DNA from: DATGFK01 sp040007395
GTDB lineage: Bacteria > Chloroflexota > Anaerolineae > Aggregatilineales > UBA2796
Length of the DNA: 9,401 nucleotides
NCBI GenBank assembly: GCA_040007395.1
Contig: JBDTVG010000153.1
Location: 1 to 9,401, forward strand
Direction of reading: 5' to 3'
This document shows positions 1 to 6,758 of this stretch, in pieces; the stretch's first letter is position 1; each line of letters begins with the position of its first letter. The notes under the pieces are model-generated. The model was given only the letters and a program-made list of their open reading frames with translations. It was not told the DNA's origin and ran no database searches. A program made the translations under genes and the position numbers.

Positions 1-1
1 A

Positions 2-37
2 CTCGGTGAGGTCAAACCGGTCCTTGAGCTACTCTAA
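2..37 (+). CDS. Possible C-terminal end of an upstream gene (partial)
   Basis: Reading from base 2, one frame gives LGEVKPVLELL followed by TAA at 35-37. The residues would suit the last helix of a protein, and the stop lies 42 nt before the next start codon. Only 11 codons are visible and another frame is also open for a similar distance, so this is a weak call and no function can be given. Confidence 0.2.
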   Translation, partial: LGEVKPVLELL

Positions 38-79
38 TCGATGCCCCACCCTCATTTAAATAGATCGTAGGCAATATCG

Positions 80-628
80 ATGGATACCAAATGGTTTGCC
101 GAGATCCTTACGCCAGCCATCGAATTCAAGTTTAATACTACAATGTCTTATGAAGAATGCCTTAATGCGATTTCAGCACTTAGGCATCGTCATATCCATT
201 GGTGGGAAAATAACAGCTTTGGTAGTGAAACCTCTGGTATCTTAACGCGGATAGATGCGGATACTTGCCATTTCTCGCTTGAACGCACGCCTTATCGCTT
301 TGTTCCCTTAAAAGCGGTAGGTTTTGTCACACGAGGCGATGGTGTCTTCACCAAAGTTACGGGCGTAGTTAGCAGCAATAACCGACCTTTCTTGCTATTC
401 GGGGCAGGATTGGCGTTCGTCATTGTGCTTATATCGCGCCTTGAGTTTAAGTTAGCAGTCTTAATATTTATTCCAGCCGCATTCATGACGATGACGTACT
501 GCTTCATGACTGGATACATTTTAAACCGAATTTATTGTCATGGATTCCTTAATGATATTCAAAAACATTTAGGCATTAGAACCAGCCCCGAACCAATCCA
601 CAAACCAAGCAAGAAAAAGTCTGAATAA
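80..628 (+). CDS. Hypothetical small membrane protein (182 aa)
   Basis: I do not recognise the family. Residues 1-100 look soluble and mixed in charge, with a WW pair at 41-42. Two adjacent hydrophobic segments follow at about 103-119 and 124-149, separated by a short charged turn (RLEFK), which suggests a helical hairpin in the membrane. The tail is basic and ends in KKKSE. There is no signal peptide, so both ends probably face the cytoplasm. The start at 80 gives the longest reading but has only a weak purine-rich stretch upstream; Met22 is an alternative. The coding sequence is visibly richer in A and T than mutS or the kinase genes. It converges on the L,D-transpeptidase gene with 17 nt between the stops and no obvious terminator. 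It could be a recent acquisition or a lineage-specific gene. That it is a real gene rests on length and the clean membrane segments. Confidence 0.6.
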   Translation: MDTKWFAEILTPAIEFKFNTTMSYEECLNAISALRHRHIHWWENNSFGSETSGILTRIDADTCHFSLERTPYRFVPLKAVGFVTRGDGVFTKVTGVVSSNNRPFLLFGAGLAFVIVLISRLEFKLAVLIFIPAAFMTMTYCFMTGYILNRIYCHGFLNDIQKHLGIRTSPEPIHKPSKKKSE

Positions 629-645
629 GTCACATCGTTCTGAAC

Positions 646-1731
646 TTAGCTGTCGTTTTTCGGGCGGCTGCGATAGACATATACCGCAGCGTCGGGTTGG
701 TCATGTGTCCAGTTGAAAGCCCAGTTCGCGTCGGTCATGGACATATTGACACAGCCATGACTGCGCTGCAAACCAAAACTATCATGCCAGTAGGCGGCGT
801 GCAGCGCTTGTTCCTCGCGGTTGAAGTACATAATCCAAGGCACTTGTGGCAAATAGTAGTTATCGGGCAGGCCGCTAGCTCCACTCATTTTGGCTTGCGT
901 GTATCGATCAATGATCTTGAATAACCCCTCTTTGGTGGGCCATTTGGGCAATCCTGATGAGATGAGCGTGGCAAAAACTGCCATGTCGTCATCATAAGCA
1001 ATCAGCGTTTGCTCATAGAGATCAACGGCAAACCAACGGCCTGTTACGCCATCAGGCCGCTTCACGGGCTTGGGATAGGCGATGTGCGTTTGCTGTATCC
1101 ATTGATTCGGCGCGATCAAATACCAATCCCAGCCATCAACTGTTGCCGTTGCAAAGAAATTGACCAGCGTATAACGCTTGACCTTAACCGCGTCGGCGGC
1201 TGGTTTTGCACCGGGAGTCTTGCTGGGTTTGGTGTCGAAAAGAATCCAGCCGAAGGGACGATCTGGCAGCCCATTGTCGAATAGCACTCCAGAAAATTTC
1301 GAGACGGCATTATTGACCGGGCCAAGTACATCTTTCGGAATCCATTGGGTTGGCGCAATCTGAATCCAACCGTTGGTTTCCTTGCCCGCGTTGACAAAGT
1401 TGAAGCCCGCTTCCATGTGAGCCACGACATTGCCCCCGCCCGGTGCGTCCTGAACATCCGTCGCTTTTAGCACGCGGCGGTAGGCTTTGCGGTACAGCAT
1501 TTTCTCGTCGATGGGTAGTCTTTTAACCTCCGGGGTGGGGTGTGCAACCATTTCGACAAGCAAGGCGCGGGACTCGACATCATAAATGCCCATGCCATCG
1601 TCACAAAAGGATGGGCTTAAGTTAGAGGTTGGCACAGTTGAGAGGCACGGCGCAGCAGCGATTTTCGTCGGATGGAAAGTGAAGATCAGTGCAATGGCGA
1701 CGATTGCCTCTGGAATTCGATTGGGCTGCAT
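646..1731 (-). CDS. Exported L,D-transpeptidase (YkuD domain) with N-terminal repeat modules
   Basis: The 361-residue product carries the YkuD catalytic signature near its C-terminus: His311, then S324-H325-G326-C327-V328-N329. Cys327 should be the acyl-enzyme nucleophile, and His325 and His311 lie in the active site. Enzymes of this family make 3-3 peptidoglycan cross-links or attach proteins to peptidoglycan outside the cytoplasmic membrane. Residues 8-27 form a hydrophobic signal segment ending in IAAAP, so signal peptidase I cleavage near residue 27 is likely. The Pro before Cys29 argues against a lipobox. The catalytic domain covers about 230-354. Between 85 and 217 lie two related modules, each ending in a similar motif (IQIAPTQWIPKDV at 123-135 and YLIAPNQWIQQTHI at 204-217), which look like SH3-like or GW-type wall-binding repeats. 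The start at 1731 follows AAAGGG at a suitable distance. The gene points away from the transposase remnant and is probably transcribed alone. Confidence 0.88.
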   Translation of the reverse strand: MQPNRIPEAIVAIALIFTFHPTKIAAAPCLSTVPTSNLSPSFCDDGMGIYDVESRALLVEMVAHPTPEVKRLPIDEKMLYRKAYRRVLKATDVQDAPGGGNVVAHMEAGFNFVNAGKETNGWIQIAPTQWIPKDVLGPVNNAVSKFSGVLFDNGLPDRPFGWILFDTKPSKTPGAKPAADAVKVKRYTLVNFFATATVDGWDWYLIAPNQWIQQTHIAYPKPVKRPDGVTGRWFAVDLYEQTLIAYDDDMAVFATLISSGLPKWPTKEGLFKIIDRYTQAKMSGASGLPDNYYLPQVPWIMYFNREEQALHAAYWHDSFGLQRSHGCVNMSMTDANWAFNWTHDQPDAAVYVYRSRPKNDS

Positions 1732-1849
1732 AAGAAAACCCTTTAAGATTTGTTCATATCAGACGTCTAATGTGGAATCGATATTGACAAAAAAGGAGAG
1801 TTGACCAAGATGAGAAATACCACTACCTTCATCAAAGGACAAGGCTCCA

Positions 1850-2605
1850 ATGAGTACAAGTATAGACATGGTGAGCATTCTGACAATGATATTGGTACTG
1901 GTCGATGACTGGTATAAAAGCAACGGAGAAGCGCTGATGCGGGAAAAACCAGGAGCCAAGCCCATTTTCAGGGATAGTGAGGTATTGACCTCGATGGTGG
2001 CCCAAGATTTCATTCCCTACCTAGGTGAGACCCAATATTCGGGCCAATCACCTGCGCGAATTTCCGAAGTTGCTTGACCAAAGTCAGTACAATCGACGTG
2101 CGCACGGACTGCGGCAGGTGGTCGAGTAACTGCGCTGGGACTGGCTGACGCAGCTTGGGATAGGCGACCCGAACCAACTGCTGATAGATACCAAGCCGAT
2201 TCCGGTCATGGGTTATAAACGCAGCAAATCGCTGTGCGATTTTGTGGGGAGTGCAGATTATGGACATTGTGCGGCCCGGAATCTGAATTACTTTGGCTGC
2301 AAACTGGTGATGCTGACGACGGTGGAGGGCTGCCCATTGTGTCCGACTTGGTGAGCGCCAATACCGATGAACGAGGGGCTGCCGAGGTCGTCTTGCAACG
2401 AGTGCGCGATTGTGACATCTTTGGAGATAAAGGCTTTATCGGGGACGACTGGCAAGCTCAGGTGCGCTGGCATACCGGAATCGGGTCTGGACCATGAAAC
2501 GCGCCAACCAACCCCTCCAGAATCCACCCGAATTTGACCGACTGCTGGGCAGTCTTCGGGAGCATATCGAAGGCACTTTTCATTTTTGTACCGCCAGCGA
2601 CACTT
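1850..2605 (+). pseudogene. Decayed IS982-like DDE transposase
   Basis: Joining three frames gives one recognisable transposase. Residues from 1850 to about 2038 (frame 2) include VDDWYKSNGEALM and PYLGETQY. From 2037 to about 2328 (frame 3) it reads IRANHLREFPKLLDQSQYN and then LLIDTKPIPVMGYKRSKS, which contains the first catalytic Asp. From about 2327 to 2476 (frame 2) it reads VSDLVSANTDERGAAEVV and CDIFGDKGFIGDDW with the second Asp. From about 2477 (frame 1) it reads RVWTMKRANQPLQNPPEFDR and LREHIEGTF with the likely catalytic Glu. Damage comprises a TAA at 2127-2129, an indel at 2036-2039 (probably an 11-nt loss), a lost G in the run at 2326-2329, and a lost G near 2476-2478. The expected C-terminal part after EGTF is missing or scrambled, and the remnant runs up to the mutS stop. 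The protein pattern matches my memory of IS982-family transposases in Chloroflexota; a wider IS4/IS5 assignment is possible. No terminal inverted repeats were found, so the element is immobile. Confidence 0.8.
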
Positions 2606-2611
2606 GTTCAA

Positions 2612-5233
2612 TTACCTCTGCTTTGCCAAGCGCTGCAACTCGTACAGTTTGGTCATTGCATCCAGTGGACTCATCTCCTCGATGCGTAGACCACGTAATA
2701 GTTCAACGGCAGGATGCGGTTCATTGCTGATCAACGAGAGCTGTTCAGGCTGATCAGGTTTGCCCGCTTTAGCGTTTTTGCGCTGCAAGGCGAAATCGCT
2801 GCCCTCTGCCTCTAGCTGTTTGAGGATCTCGTTGGCGCGATTGACCAGCGTTTTAGGCATCCCTGCCAACCGCGCCACATGCACACCATAGCTGCGATCT
2901 GCGCCGCCGGGAACAACTTTGTGTAGAAAGACGACATGATCGCCTTCCTCAATGACGGATACATTGTAGTTGCGGACACGCGGCAGAATCTTTTCGAGTT
3001 CGGTTAGTTCGTGGTAGTGGGTAGCGAACAGCGTCTTGCAGTTCAGGCGCGGGTTATTGTGGATATACTCGACTACTGCACGGGCAATCGCTAGTCCATC
3101 ATAGGTGCTCGTTCCACGTCCGATTTCATCCAGAATGAGCAGCGAACGCGGTGTAGACGAGGACAGCAGCGCAGCGGTTTCGATCATCTCGACCATGAAT
3201 GTCGATTGTCCGGCGTGGATCTCATCCTGTGCGCCAATGCGAGTAAAGATGCGATCTACAAGGCCAATCGTTGCTTCGGTTGCCGGAACGAAACTGCCGA
3301 TCTGCGCCATGAGTGTGATCAACGCAACCTGACGGATTGCAGTGGATTTGCCGGACATATTCGGCCCAGTGATGATGTGAATGCGTTCATCCGCATCGAA
3401 GTGGGTATCGTTGGCAATATAGCGTTCGCCCTGCAACAATTTCTCGACCACCGGGTGTCGTCCATCGTGGATGACCAGCACATCCTGTTCGGTAAGCTGC
3501 GGGCGACAGTAATTCTCACGGGCAGCGACTTCTGCCAATGAGGCGAATACGTCAAGAAAGGCGATAGCACGGGCGGTTTTCAGCAGTCGATCACTGCACG
3601 CGGCGATTTGGGTACAAAGTTCGCGGAATAGGCGGATCTCAATCTCAAGGATCTGTTCTTCGGCGCTGAGGACTTGCGTCTCATATTCCTTGAGATCGGG
3701 TGTGATATAGCGTTCAGCGTTGACTAATGTTTGCTTGCGGATATAGTCCGCAGGGATTTTGATAGTGTTGGCGTGGCTCACCTCAATGTAGTAGCCAAAG
3801 ACCTTATTGAAGCCGACTTTCAGACTCTTGATGCCTGTCCGTTCGCGCTCAATGGCTTCTAACGCAGTAATCCAATCTTTGGCATGGTGCGTGTTATGGT
3901 GAACTTCATCGAGTTCGGGACTGTACCCGGCACGGATCACGCCTGTTTTGTCGCCAAGCAGCGCCGGAGTCGATTCGTTGATCGCCGCCATGATGCTTTC
4001 AATGACTTCATTACATGGATCGAGCCGACCGACTAGACTGTGTAACTGTGGCGCGTTGCGGATCGCTTGTGCGAGGGTCGGTACGCCTTCAAGGCTCTGA
4101 CGCAGTGCCAACAGATCACGCGGCCCCGCGATGCCGCTCAAGACGCGGTTAGCGAGCCGTTCAAGATCGGCAATTGGCTTGAGTGCTGCTACCGTTTCAG
4201 CCCGCATCATATTATCATCGTAGAGTGCTTGGACTGCATCTAACCGCGCTTCCAGACGAGGCAGATCAAGCATCGGTTGGCTAATCCAGTTACGCAGCAA
4301 GCGCCCGCCCATTGGCGTTACGGTGCGATCCAGCACTGCCAGCAGTGATCCTTTGATTTTGCCGCTGCGAATCGTTTCGGTGAGTTCAAGATTGCGGCGT
4401 GTATTAGCATCCAGCACCATAAAGTTTGATGTGGTGTAAGTACGCAATGCGGTTAACTGTGGTAAGCTATTGCGTTGGGTTTGGCGTAAATAATAGATGA
4501 TCGCCCCGGCAGCACGGATCGCTAACGGTTTATCCGCGAGTCCATAGCCATCCAATGAAGCCGCCTGAAAATGATCGAGTAAACAGCGCTGTGCAGTCCC
4601 AAACTCGAAATGCTGGTCGGGCAAGCGGCTGAGATGTGCGCCATTGGGCAGAGTCACGCCGCGTTCAGCCCATGTCAGGGGCAGTAATACTTCACGCGGA
4701 GCCAGCCTCGCCAATTCTTCTAGCACGGCAATTGCTGCGTCGCCGTCTTCGCCAAGCTGCGTCGCAGCGAATTCGCCCGTTGTGATGTCCACATAGGCCA
4801 ACCCCACTCGCGCCCACTGATCGCTATTGCGTTCGGTTTCTGGCGTAATCGCCAGCAGATAGCTGTTCTGGCGCTGGTCTAGCATTCCCGGCTCAACGAC
4901 TGTGCCGGGGGTAATCACGCGGGTGACTTCGCGGCGTACCAGTTTTTTGCCGGGTGGCTCCATCTGTTCGGCTATAACGACGTGATAGCCTTTTTCCACC
5001 AACCGAGCGATGTAGCTTTCGACGGCGTGGTAAGGCATCCCCGCCATTGGCATTTTCTGGCCTTTGCCAGAACGGGCAGTCAGGACCAGATCGAGTTCGC
5101 GTGAGGCGATCTCCGCGTCAGCATCAAAGGTTTCGTAGAAGTCGCCGAGTCGGAACAGCACAATCGCGTCTGGGTACTGAGCCTTAATGTCGAGATATTG
5201 CTGCCGCATCGGTGTCAAATCAACATCAGTCAT
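2612..5233 (-). CDS. mutS: DNA mismatch repair ATPase MutS
   Basis: The 873-residue product has the normal length and domain order of bacterial MutS1. It binds mismatches and small loops in the cytoplasm and, through ATP, recruits MutL to start strand-directed repair. The N-terminal mismatch-binding domain shows GDFYETF at 30-36, with the Phe32-x-Glu34 pair that stacks into and contacts the mispaired base. The connector and lever/clamp domains fill about 130-590. The ABC-type ATPase domain has Walker A GPNMSGKST at 623-631, a Walker B with D702-E703 (LLILDEIGRGTSTYDG), the AGQSTFMVEM segment between them, and ATHYHEL after it. The C-terminus ends in a helix (PLDAMTKLYELQRLAKQR), as expected. 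The start at 5233 gives a typical N-terminus and has AGGA about 12 nt upstream. The gene is divergent from the ROK kinase and ends next to a transposase remnant that did not damage it. No mutL lies in the window. Transcription probably starts from the promoter at 5278-5306. Confidence 0.97.
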   Translation of the reverse strand: MTDVDLTPMRQQYLDIKAQYPDAIVLFRLGDFYETFDADAEIASRELDLVLTARSGKGQKMPMAGMPYHAVESYIARLVEKGYHVVIAEQMEPPGKKLVRREVTRVITPGTVVEPGMLDQRQNSYLLAITPETERNSDQWARVGLAYVDITTGEFAATQLGEDGDAAIAVLEELARLAPREVLLPLTWAERGVTLPNGAHLSRLPDQHFEFGTAQRCLLDHFQAASLDGYGLADKPLAIRAAGAIIYYLRQTQRNSLPQLTALRTYTTSNFMVLDANTRRNLELTETIRSGKIKGSLLAVLDRTVTPMGGRLLRNWISQPMLDLPRLEARLDAVQALYDDNMMRAETVAALKPIADLERLANRVLSGIAGPRDLLALRQSLEGVPTLAQAIRNAPQLHSLVGRLDPCNEVIESIMAAINESTPALLGDKTGVIRAGYSPELDEVHHNTHHAKDWITALEAIERERTGIKSLKVGFNKVFGYYIEVSHANTIKIPADYIRKQTLVNAERYITPDLKEYETQVLSAEEQILEIEIRLFRELCTQIAACSDRLLKTARAIAFLDVFASLAEVAARENYCRPQLTEQDVLVIHDGRHPVVEKLLQGERYIANDTHFDADERIHIITGPNMSGKSTAIRQVALITLMAQIGSFVPATEATIGLVDRIFTRIGAQDEIHAGQSTFMVEMIETAALLSSSTPRSLLILDEIGRGTSTYDGLAIARAVVEYIHNNPRLNCKTLFATHYHELTELEKILPRVRNYNVSVIEEGDHVVFLHKVVPGGADRSYGVHVARLAGMPKTLVNRANEILKQLEAEGSDFALQRKNAKAGKPDQPEQLSLISNEPHPAVELLRGLRIEEMSPLDAMTKLYELQRLAKQR

Positions 5234-5277
5234 AGCGGGATTAATTCCTGTACTTTCGTGAATGCGGAGTGCAAGTT

Positions 5278-5306
5278 ATTCTAGCAGGAGCAATGGGGCG
5301 ATACAA
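5278..5306 (-). promoter_or_regulatory. Predicted mutS promoter (extended -10)
   Basis: On the minus strand, TAGAAT (5283-5278) matches five of six bases of the sigma-70 -10 box. It is preceded by TGC, giving an extended TGn -10. A spacer of 17 nt leads to TTGTAT (5306-5301), a partial -35. Transcription would start near 5271, leaving a leader of about 38 nt before the mutS start codon. Spacing and the extended motif support the call; it is untested. Confidence 0.55.
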
Positions 5307-5315
5307 CAACAAACT

Positions 5316-5329
5316 TGAACGTTTGTTCA
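5316..5329. promoter_or_regulatory. LexA-like SOS box (GAAC-N4-GTTC)
   Basis: TGAACGTTTGTTCA has perfectly palindromic arms of five bases around a GTTT centre and fits the Gram-positive-type LexA operator core GAAC-N4-GTTC. It lies in the divergent mutS/ROK control region, about 10 bp upstream of the predicted mutS -35 box and 27 bp before the ROK start codon. The sequence match is direct; that LexA binds it is inference, since no lexA gene is present in the window to compare. Another palindrome-binding regulator could use the same site. Confidence 0.45.
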
Positions 5330-5355
5330 TTCATCTTACGGAGCAACGAAATATC

Positions 5356-6309
5356 ATGGCAAAAGAAGTTTATATCGGGATCGACCTCGGTGGGACGCGC
5401 ATTCGCGCCGCCCGTCTGACCCCTGACCTTGAGATCGAAGCGCGGGTTGAGACCGACAGCCGCGCCGAGGAAGGTCCCGATGCAGTTATCGAACGGCTCA
5501 TTGCACAGGCCGAAGCAGTCTGGCCCACCGATGATTCAGAGGTTGTCGGTGTAGGAATTTCTGTACCGGGACCAGTGAACCCCAAAACAGGGGTAATTGT
5601 CAGACCGCCGAATCTCAAAGGTTGGCATAATGTTCCCTTGCGGAGCATTTGTCGCAAGCGTTTTGGTGTCAAAACCTACCTGGGTAATGATGCCAATGTC
5701 GCTGCGCTGGCTGAAGCAACATTAGGTGCTGCACGCGACTATCGGGACATTATCTTTTTGACGATCAGTACCGGTATCGGCAGCGGGATTATCTCAGCAG
5801 GTAAGCTGCTGATTGGCTCGGAAGGGCTGGGCGCTGAGTGTGGACATGCCATCATTTTGATTGAGGATGATCGTGTCTCGACGTTTGAAAAAGAGGCAGC
5901 GGGGCCAGCCATCGCCCGACAAGCGCAGCAGGCTATCGCAGCAGGCGAAAAATCATCGATTTTGGCGTTGGCGGGCGGGTCGCTCAAAGCGATCAAAACC
6001 AAGCACGTCTCCGAGGCGGCTTATGCTGGCGATCCCCTTGCCTTGCGGTTAATTGCTCGTGTCGGGAAAATCATTGGGCTGAATATTGTCAGCTTGCTAC
6101 AAACCTTTAATCCCCAGATTGTCGTTATCGGGGGCGGGGTTGCCGAAGGCGCATGGGATCTCATTTACGATCCCATGGCAGAGGCTATTCAGCAATATTC
6201 GCTCGATCCTGAATACTGGAATCATCTGGTCATTACGCAAGCGGCTTTAGGCGAAAATGTTAGCCTGATTGGAGCAGGCGCTTTGGCACTGCGCCAAGGC
6301 GCTCAGTAG
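5356..6309 (+). CDS. ROK-family sugar kinase, zinc motif absent
   Basis: The 317-residue product from this start is a ROK-family protein, most likely a cytoplasmic ATP-dependent kinase of glucose or an N-acetylated amino sugar. The phosphate-binding motif IGIDLGGT lies at 7-14. The sugar and catalytic site NDANVAALAE is at 111-120, with Asp112 the expected general base. The second phosphate loop STGIGSG is at 138-144 and the adenosine motif VVIGGGVAEG at 256-265. E161 and H164 of AECGH match the sugar-contacting GExGH motif, and E178 probably matches the conserved Glu before the next helix. The usual CxCGxxGC zinc cluster between H164 and E178 is missing and replaced by a shorter acidic loop (LIEDDRVST). 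There is no N-terminal DNA-binding domain, so it is a kinase type rather than a NagC-type repressor. An in-frame GTG at 5269 would add 29 residues without family similarity. ATG 5356 has ACGGAG 15-20 nt upstream and fits the family N-terminus. Substrate unknown. Confidence 0.88.
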   Translation: MAKEVYIGIDLGGTRIRAARLTPDLEIEARVETDSRAEEGPDAVIERLIAQAEAVWPTDDSEVVGVGISVPGPVNPKTGVIVRPPNLKGWHNVPLRSICRKRFGVKTYLGNDANVAALAEATLGAARDYRDIIFLTISTGIGSGIISAGKLLIGSEGLGAECGHAIILIEDDRVSTFEKEAAGPAIARQAQQAIAAGEKSSILALAGGSLKAIKTKHVSEAAYAGDPLALRLIARVGKIIGLNIVSLLQTFNPQIVVIGGGVAEGAWDLIYDPMAEAIQQYSLDPEYWNHLVITQAALGENVSLIGAGALALRQGAQ

Positions 6310-6349
6310 GGGGCAACTTCGCATAAAATTGTTTGTGCATAGAGGTATT

Positions 6350-6382
6350 GCCAGCGGATCAGCAGAACACAGTGCCGCTGGC
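6350..6382 (+). terminator. Possible weak terminator hairpin after the ROK gene
   Basis: GCCAGCGG (6350-6357) pairs perfectly with CCGCTGGC (6375-6382) across a 17-nt loop, 41 nt after the ROK stop codon. There is no T-run after the stem, so it is not a classical intrinsic terminator. It may be a transcript-end stabiliser, a factor-binding site or chance. Confidence 0.3.
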
Positions 6383-6400
6383 TCACATCCTGCATTGGTG

Positions 6401-6406
6401 TATAAT
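6401..6406 (+). promoter_or_regulatory. Candidate -10 box (TATAAT)
   Basis: A perfect TATAAT preceded by GGTG occurs in the region before the BY-kinase gene. The -35 position at 17-bp spacing reads CTGGCT, which is poor, so an activator may be needed or the match may be chance. Confidence 0.3.
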
Positions 6407-6740
6407 CGATACAAACAATACTGACCCAGCATGATCCCTGTCACGGGTTAAGTGTGTCCTTTACCAGCCTCCACTGCATCATCGATCCGTAGCATTTCCA
6501 AAAATGGTTGTAATAACGATTGCCGCTATAGTTCAATTGATAATCTTTGGATGGCGCGTGTAAACCGCTTGATTAATAGTCGCTAACAAAATGGCGATTC
6601 AGGCTGGTTTGCGCGTCAATATGTGGTACAGTGTTTCCGTCGTATTGCTGATTAACGGGTAACATTGTAATAGCTGCGCGTATTATTGTCTTAATGCTTG
6701 GAGTGCAGCCGAATCCGAAATATGGGCTGCGCGAGCGAAT

Positions 6741-6758
6741 GGGGAGGTTCTCACCTTG
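6741..6758 (+). promoter_or_regulatory. Strong ribosome-binding site selecting a TTG start
   Basis: GGGGAGGT (6741-6748) lies 7 nt before TTG at 6756-6758. The protein read from this TTG starts like other Wzz-type proteins, with the first membrane helix after about 12 residues, so the rare start codon is well supported. AGGT (6745-6748) could pair with ACCT (6753-6756) across a 4-nt loop; that stem is too short to claim as control. Confidence 0.7.

Larger units (their letters stand above)
6310..6755. other. 446-nt region without a gene: leader and promoter region of the BY-kinase gene
   Basis: No convincing coding sequence was found on either strand; the open frames are short and lack both family resemblance and ribosome-binding sites. 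It holds a hairpin just after the ROK gene (6350-6382), a TATAAT at 6401-6406, and a very good ribosome-binding site at 6741-6748 before the TTG start of the kinase gene. If TATAAT 6401 is the promoter, the leader is about 340 nt long. I see no known riboswitch pattern in it. Confidence 0.5.

Noticed and set aside
1761..1768. Palindrome AGACGTCT upstream of the L,D-transpeptidase gene
   Set aside because: Eight bases only, with no extended symmetry and no second copy in the window; expected by chance.
1784..1806. TTGACA followed 17 nt later by TTGACC as possible promoter or repeated regulator sites
   Set aside because: No -10 box at a suitable distance on the plus strand, and on the minus strand the matching -10 position reads GACGTC.
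1810..1908. A 32-codon plus-strand ORF starting after a strong AAGGAGA ribosome-binding site and overlapping the transposase start
   Set aside because: The composition is polar and unremarkable, no family resemblance is visible, and it overlaps the better-supported transposase frame. It may be a relic of the element's own leader.
3206..3541. Open plus-strand frame inside mutS
   Set aside because: It is the antisense shadow of the conserved MutS ATPase region and has no independent evidence.
5269..5355. Longer GTG start for the ROK kinase
   Set aside because: The 29 extra residues do not resemble the family and would place the mutS promoter and the LexA-like box inside coding sequence. ATG 5356 has a plausible ribosome-binding site and the canonical N-terminus.
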